Below, piece by piece: positions 1 through 12,200 of a stretch of DNA of 64,000 nt. Positions within the stretch are counted from its first letter, which is position 1. Each line of letters begins with the position of its first letter. This DNA comes from Xiphias gladius (Eukaryota; Chordata; Actinopteri; Istiophoriformes; Xiphiidae), in assembly GCF_016859285.1 (NCBI RefSeq), contig NC_053417.1, positions 22,118,706 through 22,182,705 on the forward strand, given 5' to 3'. A program made the position numbers and the translations under genes. The notes beneath the pieces were generated by a model. It was not told the origin of the DNA. It was given only the letters and a program-made list of their open reading frames with translations, and made no database searches.

Positions 1-2724
1 AGTGCCCTGTTTGAACCAACAGGGAGCAAAGAGAAATCAAAGATTAAAAATTCAAGAGGAGATGGCACAGTATCAAAATTAAATGTTTCCGGGTGTGTAA
101 CAAAAACAGATGTGCAAGTGGTAGTAGATGGCTCCAAGAACAAGAAACACACCAAATCTGGTCAAGCAGATTTTGACAAGGTAACAGGTAAAGTCGATCT
201 ATGCCCAACAATGCATTTCCACCATCAACACTTCAGTGAGTAGTCAGTGTTTAAAATTTGTGTTTATGCTCCTACTTAACCTTGGTTATCTCTCATACTG
301 AAAAGAACCCTTTATCTTACAGTCAAATTTTATAGGGCCACATACTAAGCTTTCTATGCACACTACTTGCTTCCTGAACATCAAAGGATATGTAACCAGG
401 AACAACTCTACAGTTTATGTTGAGCTAAAAATGCACACTGATAAAAAGAATCAAAAGATTAGTTTTGTCTGTGTAGATTTTGCATTATGTTTGCTAAATG
501 TATGCAACCGAGTGAAAACAATATAGAGACCATGATCAGGCTTGAATTGAACAATCGCTGTTTCTGTGATTGTAATGATTAGGATTAACTACTTATCACA
601 TAATTAAACATCAAATTTCTTTTGGATTACTTGTTGATTGGCCAAAGATTGAAAAGAAAAAAAAAAAAAGTGTAAATCCATTTAATGTTCCTATCATTGT
701 TAGTTGTGGCACCTTTAATGACTGAATTGTATAACTTGTAACATTAAAGTATAACCACATACCACACACATATAACCACACAATTAATATTAAATATAAC
801 CATTAAAATTACAGAATGATGATCATATATAATGTCACGCTTGATGGATTGGTGGATATACAATATACGTTATTACAAAGAATATTACATTTCAGCTTTG
901 AATATCCTTGAGAGTTTGAAGCTGAAGTATTTGATTATAACTGACATACCACAGAAGCAAATGAAGGAGGACATTCTGAGGAAAATGAGGACTTCAGTGG
1001 ATCCACAACTAATTCAAGATACAAAGAGCTTGGTGAAGAGACAGAAGATAGAATAATTGGTAAGACACAATATGTAGAAAATGTACTAATCTTAATAGTC
1101 ATAATGGTCCATTTTATTATGATTGACACCACTCTTTGAAATGTGTTTTTGCTCAGTTAATATCCATACATACTTCCTGAAGAGTATTTATTCTTTTGAT
1201 TGTGCGTTGTGTCTGTGCAGAGTCCAATGGCAAAAGTACCGACGCAGAGTTAAACCAGATTGAAATGTTTGCCACAAGTCAAAATGAAGCGACTGATTCT
1301 GATGGAAATAAAAACTCCACCGGGTCTGTCAGGCGCTCAAGACAAACAAGGAACGTGCAACGGAAACGTCCTACACCTGGTAAGAAACAACAGGGATTAA
1401 ACTGTATTTTCTGGATAGATGAGATTACAGTACTACAGATGACTCAACATTAGTCATACCTGTATCAAATATGCTGTATAGCACTGATAGAGGAAACAGA
1501 GGAAACAGTTTTTATTGCTGCATTGATTTTTCCATTTCTGAGCATTTTACAATTATGACATGGTTGCCTTTGTTTTCTGCTGTTTATGGACAGTATAAAT
1601 AAAAATAAATACATTAAAAAAAATGAGCTATGTTACTGATTCACACCAAGAAAATAATATAAATAACAAATTTATTTTCCTGGTTCTCAATATCATTCAA
1701 GGTGCAATAGGCTGAGTGAGCATCTGGAAAACCGCTAATGGCACCAATTTCTCTTTCATTAGAGTAATGTATGGTTAAATGCTGGAAAAAATTCATCCCA
1801 TTGGTTTAAGAAATTCTACTTTGTTTTAATAATGAATGAGAGGTAGAGGTAGCACGACAAAATAAAAAAAATAAAAAAAAACAGTTGACAAAACTGTACA
1901 TTATTCTGATGAGGACAAAGTTCTTGTCTTAGGTTGGGTGAGAACTAAGCAGGATGTCTCAGGTCCATGTCGCTGTGCTAGTAATTTATTTTTTTTGATG
2001 ATGGAAAGAATTTTTGGAGACATTTAATTTAATATACAAAATCACAATGCAATAGTGTATGGAACTCATTGAAACGCCAATGCGTAATGCGAGGTGTGTA
2101 CAACCTGAATTCTGTGGCTCTAACACAGATCCAAATGAACGACCAAGTGACAATGAAGCAAGTGACAGCAGTGGAAATGAGGACTCTACTGGCCAGGTCA
2201 AGCATCCCAGTGGTACAAAGAAAAGCCAACATCCACAGGAGGCAGTCAATGGTAAGAGACCACAAGTGGTGCATTACTGCATGGAGTTATAGTATTGGTT
2301 AATGACCAGAAAATAACTTTTTTTGGATCTTTTGCTACATGAAGCCGTCCATATTGTTCCATAAATTGGTCTTTCATGTGTGGTAAGCAAAGTAGTCATT
2401 TGTAAATTTGTAAACTCTTGTATGTTCTCTTCAAGTATGCATGTAAGCGACTTAATTTTAGTTTAAAGTAGCCCAACATATTGTATAACCCTTAATATAA
2501 ATATGGCTTGTGGTCAATCTGAGAATGTTAAGAATGGTATAATTTTGAAACAACTTTTAATAACTGTGTGTGAAACTATTGGTTGAATATTGTGATTTTG
2601 AAAAAAGGTGAAAGCACATGGCCTAAAGGCCGAAGTGACTGTGACGAAACTGAAGACGCCACTAGCTCTGCCACACATACAAGGCATAAAAGGCAAGGCC
2701 CACTGATAGAAGATTTGGTGATTG
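1..2724 (+). other. igfn1: igfn1 linker block: repeated Ser/Asp/Glu-rich exons
   Basis: Five exons (1-187, 955-1059, 1221-1379, 2129-2251, 2608-2724) all end in phase 1, so each internal one could be skipped without shifting the frame. They encode hydrophilic, low-complexity protein without an Ig or FN3 fold. Exons 3 and 4 share the pattern E-A-(T/S)-D-S-x-G-N-x-(N/D)-S-T-G; exon 2 (EENEDFSGSTTNSR) and exon 5 (DETEDATSSATHTRHKR) look like diverged copies followed by a basic stretch. The acceptor of the exon at 2608 is weak: it is preceded by AAAAAAG, not a pyrimidine tract. The final donor of the first exon is taken at 188 because that restores phase 1; GTAACA at 181 is a possible competitor. 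These introns hold no other recognisable gene. Confidence 0.72.
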
Positions 2725-5700
2725 GTAAGTAAAGTGTCATGACTGAATGACAGCAAAGGGCTCGTTTATGAAAACTGTAATCACTTAATTTTCAAGTAAA
2801 CAAACAAAGTAGTAACTGACCGATCTTGTCATTGCCACTATAATAAATGCTAGATGATAGTGTTATATTAATTTCAAGCTGCTGGTTTTTTAACATTTAG
2901 TATTAGCATAGTGATCTCAACTCCATAGTCATAGGATCAGTATGTTTTGATGCAAAATACGAATTGATGATGCTTTTATATTTCATTAACAGGGGTGGGT
3001 GGGGGGGAAAAAAAAAAAAAAAAAAATCAGTTCATATTCACAATTCTTACCTTCTACAATTCTGAATTGATTCAGAAATGCCTAACATCGATTTTTGTGA
3101 TAACATTATTACCTAACGTTATGTTGACGAAACGAAAAAAGGTGGAATTCAACTGCAAGGGCACGGCGCAGAACCCAGACAGTATACAGTGCAAACATAT
3201 TGGAGTAATCTTGTTCATCTTCAACAAACTAACCCACTGACCAACACACACCACAGCACTTTACAAAACGTTTTGTCCCAAAAATTTTAAATAACTCGGG
3301 GGGCAAGAAAATAACTTGGTCCATTGTCTGTGTCACTTCAAATGCCCTGTGCCCATTTAACGTTTTGGATAACGATGGCTTTCCCCTGTACAAATATGGC
3401 AGCAGAGAGGCTGTTCCACACTGCTGGAGACAGTCACTTGGTTAGCAAACAGTGCACTGGAGTACAATAAAGTGTCCCTGTTTCTTTTTATTAAATTAAG
3501 AATTGCTTTGAATCAAGAATCAATTCTGAATCGAATCATGACACCAAGCATGGGAATCAATTCGTGAGAATGCCAAAGATTTCCACCCCTACTTACTATG
3601 ACTTGAAAGCTGGGGAGTACTGCTGTACAGATTTGCTGAGTCTTGTGCTGCATATTGAACATTAACTTACTTTGGCAATTTCTATACTGTTCACAATGAA
3701 TGAGAAGGAATCTGGGAGAAAAATCCAGCATTACAACAAAGCAATTATGATTCCATTTAGTGAAATCACCTCCACTGCAATCAATTCCATGCCTAATGAC
3801 TTTTTTACTAGTTAAACCCATTTATTCACAACTATCCCTGCATGTTGTTTATCAAGTTGCTCTGCATGCTATGTTGACATGCTATTTTACCACAACGGGG
3901 AGGTTCTCCAAGAGCAAAATTGTTTTTGCATTTTCATTTGCTATTAGACAAGTGTGTTCCTGGCAGGTCTCCATTTGGCCAGAGAGGGAGAGTCAATTTT
4001 CTGTTAACAAAACAATACACACTGAATTAAAAAAAAAGAAAAGATAAAAACAAAACCTTGAAGGTATAAATATTAATAATACAGAAAAGGCTTCAACAAA
4101 CTGTTTTGAAAATATTGCAGCACATGTAAGAGCTGAAGCGAACAAAAAAATTCCCTGCAGAGACTGAAAACCATCTGAAAAATTTAAAAAAAGAGAAAAA
4201 GAAAAACAAGAATTCTGTAAACAACACGAAAATAATCAGTTCAAACATCGGCTATTCCTCCTATCAGTGTGGACAGGTTTCCTGTTCTTATCAGTCATAG
4301 TGCCTAACAGTTCACTGTTTGTTAGATCCAGGGGTCCACTTCATCTATGGAGTGTCTGATGTCAATGCTATCATCGGTGAGACTGCTGAATTAACATGTA
4401 AGCTCAGCAGTGAAGACTGTGAAGGAGCCTGGTTCAGAGACGGCAAAAAGGTAAGTCGTACAGGTCAAACTCATCATTTTAAAGAGTAGGCCTACCTTTC
4501 TTTCTAGGAAACCGCTAAAATAAATGGAGTAAGTGCCGCAAGCTCAACACACTCGTGGTTACAAAATGATCTTGCATAATAGGGGCTATACATCGATTAC
4601 AGATTGGGAGATTGCTGGCTAACAGTTTACTATCAGTAGATGGATTCAATAGTAGTTAAGCTTTTAAATTTATCTTAAAATCACATATCTACTCTCAAAC
4701 AGTCCTTCAGTTGGTCAAAATAACCGCACTGTTATGGACGAAACAACTTATCCAGTTGCTAAGTCCACACTAAAGCTTGACTGACTGTCACACCAACCAA
4801 AACACACTGAATTAAAGTGGGAAAACACACCAGAGTTTGGTTGAACTGAACCAAACAGGTTAGGTGTGACAGCACCCTAAGACACGTACCATGCAATCGC
4901 AACATCCCCAGTTTGAATCCAGCCAGGGACCTTTGTTGAATGTCAATCCCCACTCTCCCTCCTCACATTGCTTGCCCACCTCTCTCCTGTGTACTCTCAG
5001 AAATAAAATGCAAATGCCCAAAAAAAAAAAATTACCTTTAAAAAAAGGGAAAAAATAAAAATAAAGTGTGTCATAATGTTCTTGAGGAGGAATCTTCTGC
5101 CCATGTAGCTGCCTGGAAATCACCACAGGCTTCATACTGTATGTGCTCATTTGTGACTTACCTCAAATATCTGACAGATGTGCAGATACTCTGGGCCTAT
5201 GTGGGACACAACACAGCTGGACACAAAGCCCTTCGGAGCATGCGGTGTTTCTGATTTGAATGACTAATTAACTTTCAATTGTTGTTGCTTGATTTATTTT
5301 CATCTGTCTGCCCCCCTTCCTTTCAGATATCCCCAGATGACAATTTCACCATCACTAAAGAGGGTGCTATCCATAAATTAGTCATAATCAGGTGCACGGA
5401 AGAGATCTCTGGGAAATATCGTTTTGAAGCAGATGGTCGTAAAACAGAGGCGATTATCAACGTCAAAGGTTTGAGAATTCGTCATCATAAGTATAACTGT
5501 AAAATGAAAATTCTTACTTATAGCCACATGTCAGTAAATCATAGCATGTAATCAGATAACAGCTAAATACCATCTCAACATTAAAATGACCGTAAATGGC
5601 CCCCTTTTTTTTTTTTTTTAGATCCCCCAAGGTTTGACCCTGAAGACCTCAATGCTTTCACTGAGCGTGTTCCAGTTAAAGCGGGGCACAATGCCATCTT

Positions 5701-8700
5701 CAAACTGCAATTTGTTGGCCATGAACCCATAAAGATTCAGTGGTACAGAGAGGGAGAAGAGCTCCAAGATGACAGCAATACAAAGATAGAGAAATCTGCA
5801 AGCCACAGCCGCTTGCTCCTTAGCAAGTGCCAGAGGAAGGACACCGGAGAGATCAAGATCAAGATCAAGAACGAACACGGCTTCATTGAGGGGATTTCAC
5901 AGCTAACGGTGCTCGGTGAGTGAATGAAGGACAACGCAGAATATTACAGGAAAATATTTCTCACCCTGAAATTTGTTTTTCTTGAGCTCTTCAGCTATAA
6001 AAAAAATATATATAACCATATAAACACAACAATAAAATGTCAGACAATTCAAAGGGAATCGTTAAGTAAGCGTCCAGCTCCTTCTAGAACATTTTTATCT
6101 TTAAAGATGTCAAAGGATGTGATTTGTGCGGTAAGCTGTGTAGTAATACGTACTCTGGTGCTGTAAGATTTCAAGAACAGCAAACACCAGTGTGCTTCAA
6201 TGCGTCCTAGCTTGTATACGTAATGTCACAAATCAGGCCAGTCTTTTCTCTATCAGGTAAAAAGGTGTCACGTTTCACTGAGCCCATCTGTGTCTGGACA
6301 TATTCAGGTACTTATTTTCAAATCGCTGCTCTCCAACTACAATATTACCTACTGGAAAATCCAGATGGGTTTATATTCTACTTGAAGCAGAATCCCAGGC
6401 TGTGATTACTTGACAGGGTAATGATGTGTTTTGGAAATGCAATTCAGAACTGGACAAAAGTAATTATGTTCAAACTACATCTGCCATCGCTGCCAGAATC
6501 GGTAATGGCAAATTTTACTGTAATTATCCCTCAATGAAAATACTGTTTCCCTGGTATATATGAAGTATTTGCTTTCTCAAATTTGAGAAGTTATAAAGCT
6601 TTTTTATACTTTATAACACTTTTTTTGATGTCTCAGACAAACCCACTCCCCCCCTGGGACCTGCAGAAGTAACAGAGAGCTCAGCTACATGTATTGAATT
6701 TAGGTGGAGGCCTCCAAAGGATGATGGTGGCTCACCAGTGACGAACTACACATTGGAGCGTCAGCAGGTGGGGCGAAACACCTGGAAGAAAATAGGGGAA
6801 ATCCCAGGTATACCCAGCTACCGTGATACAAACGTGGACCATGGCCGGAAATACTGTTACCGTATCCGAGCAGTGACTGCGGAGGGTACAAGTGAAGTGA
6901 TGGAGACTGACGAAATGCAAGCTGGTACACTAGGTGAATCAAATTAGTAATATATCTGTGATATCAATTTGTTTTACCCACTAATCCATAACCCTAAAGA
7001 CAGAGATTTAATAGATAATAAACTATAACTAATTAGCTTTTACTTTTAGTTTAATGTCAGTTAAATATACGTTGAGTTTAATGTCGCAAGAGCCTGGAAC
7101 TGTGCAAAACTCAGGCAAGTCCCAAGTTAATCCCAGGCCCAACACCCATACTAGACAGATACATTCATACCTATGGGCAATAAAAATTTCAAGTTTTCAA
7201 CTCATCTAACCTGCAAGCCTTTGGACTGTGTGAGCCACCGGAGCACCCATACAAACAAGGGGAGAGCTTGTAACCCCATAGATAAAGGCCAGCTGGCAGT
7301 TTCATAAACAGGACCATCTTGCTGTTAGTCAGCAGTGCTAACCACTAAGCCCCCATGGTGCACACTATTGTGCACCATGGGGGCACAATATTGTGTCTAT
7401 TGTGTCGATTGTATTGTTTGATCAATACTAGTGATGTGCAGTAATTTAAGGGAACTGGCTGTATGCACAGCTTGATTTTCAAACAATAAAATATTGTGGT
7501 AAAAGATTCCATTTGGAATATTATCCAATAGTAAATGTACCCGCAATACCAAACTGACGGAAGGTGCCAATGACAAGTCACACTGCAAAAAAAAAAAAAA
7601 AAAAGCAAACACTACATACACCTCATTCCAAAAACACAGTGAAGACTGCAACCAATGCCACTGTCCCTGGTACTGGTTGGATAACGTTGCAAGTCAAAAC
7701 CTCAGGCCAACTGAGTGACGATCGAAAGGTCTTATTTTCCCGGTTCCACATGTTAAGAAAGTCCACTGAGTTCATAGGGTTTTAGATCTATGAATCTGTC
7801 ACAGAGAGAAAGCCCCACGAATAAACGCCTTGAGATGGCACAACAGCCAACGACTTAAAAGCCAGCCGTAAAGTCACAAGTTCAAATGGACATAAGAAGC
7901 ACGGGTTCCGAACGGCATACCAGGCGCCAAAACACAAATAAAACAACACAAGTATAATGCAAACAAAACTGATTTGAACTTGCTGTTTGAGGGTCTGCCT
8001 GAGAAAGATGTCCATGCAGCAGTCTTCCTTGGCTGGAGTCAGTGTGTTGTACTAGTTTTCCCTAGACGCCTTCGGTCTCTCCAGGTCTCACCAGATACGT
8101 TAGCCCCAGTTGAGAGTCGTCCTTCAAGTCTGAAAAAGTCCTCTCCAAGGTACCGATCCAGTCTCTCTCCACAATCTGTTGCTGTTGTAAAACAGAAGCA
8201 TTACGTTTGGAAGGCGGAAAACTGTTGCTGCTGGAGTAGCCACAAAACCAGTCTTTAATCCAACACCTGACTGTCTGCAGATTTACCACCAGAGGGTCTG
8301 GGCCTCCCCTTCTCAAATGGATTTTTTCCCTTTAAAATACGGTGCTGAAAACTTCTTAAATTCTTATTTATTTATTTATTTTTTACATTAAACTACTGGT
8401 TTGGACTAGCATTTGTCATAAATGAACCAAAGGGATTAATTATGAACAAAACTAAATATCCACACCAGTTGATGGAGTCTGTAGTGACTTATCCTATATG
8501 GTAATCAATGTAACTGCGTGGCTCGCACGGCTGCTGACGATACCAAATTGGCATTTTGTCTAAACTGTCCCCGTCAACCCAGTTTACTTTTGTTTAGCTT
8601 GCGAAGAGGTGCGGTACATGTACTAATGTTCGACCATGCTGCCAAATATCGACGGTGCCTCTACCTCGTTTGCACGCACCGCTAGCAAACATCAGCTAGC

Positions 8701-9174
8701 ATGCCCACGTTTGTAGCAATGTTGACATAAAGCCCCCGCTGACAATCCGGAGATAAACCTGCGCAGGAAGGGACACGGGCGGAACTTGCCAGTTGTGTCT
8801 GTCAAGTGAAAACCGTTTTCGGTCTTTGGGACCTCTGGCACCAGCGTTCATTAGTTTTAAGGAAAAGGAAAACCTAGTTAATTAACTTAGTTAGCTAGTT
8901 GACAACACTTACCACTGTTCGGAAGACAGTTTTTTTTTATTTTTTTTATTTTTTTTTGTATTGACATGTATCGAAAATAATCCGTCTGCTGTCTCAGTAA
9001 AAAGCGGATTTCCAAAAACCCAAACCGGCTCAGTTTTGCATCAGACGGACGTGGTTCCGTACGGGTTCACAAAAGACAGGTGTGGCTGATGTCAACTGGG
9101 GCGTGGACCGCAGGCAAACAAAATCTCAGAACTATCAGACGGGACCTTCGGAGAGAATCTTTATTCTATTTGTG

Positions 9175-9233
<59 letters not shown>

Positions 9234-12200
9234 TCGATTTCACTGCTTTTTGTCCCATCTGGACCACATCAGATCAGGTCTAAATCCAAAACCACTTGTC
9301 AAATCTGGACTAGATTAACAGGGACAGTGCAAAAGACTGTTTAAAAGAGAGTTTCAGGTTTGTGAAACCTTTATTCTGTGTACCAAAACAAATAGAATAA
9401 TGGAGGGAGGGGGGGGTGTCCACAAATCTGAAACTGTGTTTTAAAAGTCTAGTCCACATTTGACAAGTCTAGGTGGTTTTATATCTAGACCTGGTCTGAT
9501 GTGATCTGGATTGGAAAAAGTTGCAAAATCAACTTTTTATTTTTATTTTCATTTTTTATTTTTTATTATTTTTTTGCTTAACTTTCACAAATATAATAAA
9601 AGTTTCACAAATCTTACAGTGGGTTCTAGACAGTGTTAAGATTTTAAGTAGGATGTCTTAACACCCTCTCTCAACAAAAAAAACAAAAGTGATTAAATGA
9701 TATTATCATTTAGGTTCCCCTTAACTTTCCCCTAGACCAAAGTGGCTAAAGGGAGTTGAGCCATCATTAATTTTGTTATTTACACTTGTGCTTCTTCCTT
9801 CTTTGGCAAGTCAAAATGTGCTCTATGAGAAAGACCTAAGGTATTTGATTCAATGTCACTGCTGCCCCCTGCTGTGCACCCGAAAGCTGTACCTGAGTGT
9901 TACTGGTCTGTACTATGTCCTCACCAATGCATCCCCGCATCACAGACCTCATGAGGAATGTGACATACAGCACGTAAATCCCAGTCATGTCATTCATTCG
10001 ATCCCTCACTTAGGGCTCTAAGTAACGGTTATTTTCACTATCATTTAATTAGTAACCTGCAAGTCAAATTGTTTGTTTTGTCTGATCAAGAGCCCCAAAC
10101 CTGAAGTGATTAAATTTCCTAAGGATCTAAAAGAAAAGCTACAAATTCTTGGTGGCCATTTTTTGCTTGATAATTACTTAATCAGTTATGAGAATTGCTG
10201 TTGATTAGTTTTCTGTGACTCAGGAAATTTAATCAACAGTTACTGAGATAATCATTTCAGCAGAGTGATGAGATTAACAATAGTGACAAGATTAAGAACA
10301 GGGATATTAAAGTTTGTAGTACGTAAACTGCACTTTTCTAAAAGCAAACCTTTAGAGAGCGAATCAACGCAGCTCTCCGTGTTTTAAAACTTTCAAGCTC
10401 ATGTTGCGCTTCTGTCCACATCACAATCACTGATGGCAGAACATGTGTTTGCATCATCTGTAACATGACCATATATTAACTAACTCTTGACCTGAGGTAT
10501 CTCAGAGGTAGATTCTCATTTGACAGTGCTGCATTTGCGCTGATCCAATAAGACTCTCAAACTACAGTACACAATAAAAGTTCAGTCTCTCCAACTACAA
10601 CCTTAACCAGGAGAATGATCTGTTTTTCTGCATCCCTCAGCCTTTCCTGGCCCGCCAGCACCCCCACAGGTGGTCAGTGCCTATGACGACTGCATTAACC
10701 TTTCCTGGGCTTCACCCAGTAACACAGGAGGTTCGCGCATCCTGGGCTATATTTTGGAAAGACGCAAAAAGGGGAGTAATCTCTGGACTGTTGTCAACGC
10801 CATGGATGAGCTAATAAAAGGTCTGCATTTTTATTTTACCTAAACTCCAACTGCCAGCGTTGTAGACTGTAACAGTGGCATTACGTTGCTGCTTTTTCTT
10901 TAAAATTTACCACCAGAGAAGAAATATGCAGTGAAGGATGTTGTGGCAGGTATGGAATACGAATTCAGAGTTACTGCCATAAACCTTTCCGGGGCTGGTG
11001 AATTTAGCAACCCTTCAGAGTTTGTTTTTGCACGGGATCCCAAGAGTAAGTGTTGCAGCTGTTTTCCATGCTATATTCAACAACAAATAAACATATTTGA
11101 TATTTGGCATGACATGACTTGTAATTTCATGGCATTCCGTGTGTTTATCCCAGAGCCTCCTGGCAAAGTTACAGGCCTGAAGGTGACGGAAACGTCTTAC
11201 ACCCACTTGGTCCTGACGTGGACCAAACCTGAGGAGAAACCGGAGATACAGGATGAAGCAAAAGGATATTTTGTTGAAATTCGGCAGGCGGATTGCATTG
11301 AATGGTCCCGCTGTAACAGCGCTCCCGTCATCACGACTTCCTTCAGCGTGAAAGGCCTTAAGTTCATGGACATGTACTGGGTGAGAGTGATTGCGACCAA
11401 CGACGGAGGAGAGAGTGCACCTGAGGAGCTGGCTAACTATGTCCTTGCTATGCCCTCACCTGGTATGTCAGGCCTCCTTTGAAATTTAAGAGACAATATG
11501 TTACTGGTTGCTGGACATTTTGAAGAACGGCATAATTTTGGGGGATAAAATTGCCTATTCAAAATTCCCTTGTACAATCCCTTATAGCTCCTATCATTTC
11601 CCCGGTCCTATGTGTTTTAGCTTGTTACACTTAAAAACCTCCCAAACTTATTTTTATTGTTTCCGTCCATTGTTTTAGTGAGGCCAAAGTTCACAAACCA
11701 CAAGATGAAGAGTTTCATGGTGGTGTGTGCGGGAAACTCTGTCAGGATCAGAGTAAACTTTGAGGTGAGTTTTACGCTTTAGCTTTGTTGTTGGTACGTT
11801 CTTAGGCGAACTATGCGAAACCAAACGGAAGGGAAACTCAAAGGATACTATATTCAGGCCTGAATACTTAAGATATTACTAATGTACTTTTTACCAGGCC
11901 TCCCCACGGCCACATATTATGTGGCTGAAGGACAATGTGCCAGTGACAAAGCGAGCTACAATAAGTAATTCTGATGGCTCATCCCAGTTGCTTATCCCCT
12001 CCTCTGAGCGCTCTGATTCCGGCATCTACTCTATTTTGGTGAAAAATCTTGCGGGACAGGAGACATTCAGTACAGAGATCAGGGTCACAGGTAAAACTTG
12101 GCCGACATACACAATATATCTTTTTTTTTTTCTATTTAGCTACACAAATTTCAAAGACATTTGTGAATGGATCTGAAAAACCAGTAAAACTGACTGTGTT

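Larger units (their letters stand above)
6934..10640 (+). other. igfn1 large intron with repeats and a CpG-rich patch
   Basis: This 3.7 kb intron is much longer than its neighbours. It holds an LINE/SINE-like fragment, a perfect 16-bp hairpin, an antisense open stretch near 8.1-8.3 kb, a CpG-rich patch at about 8.5-8.8 kb, a CA microsatellite and a foldback element. No igfn1 exon is needed here: the FN3 domain before it is complete and the next one starts at 10641. Confidence 0.6.
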
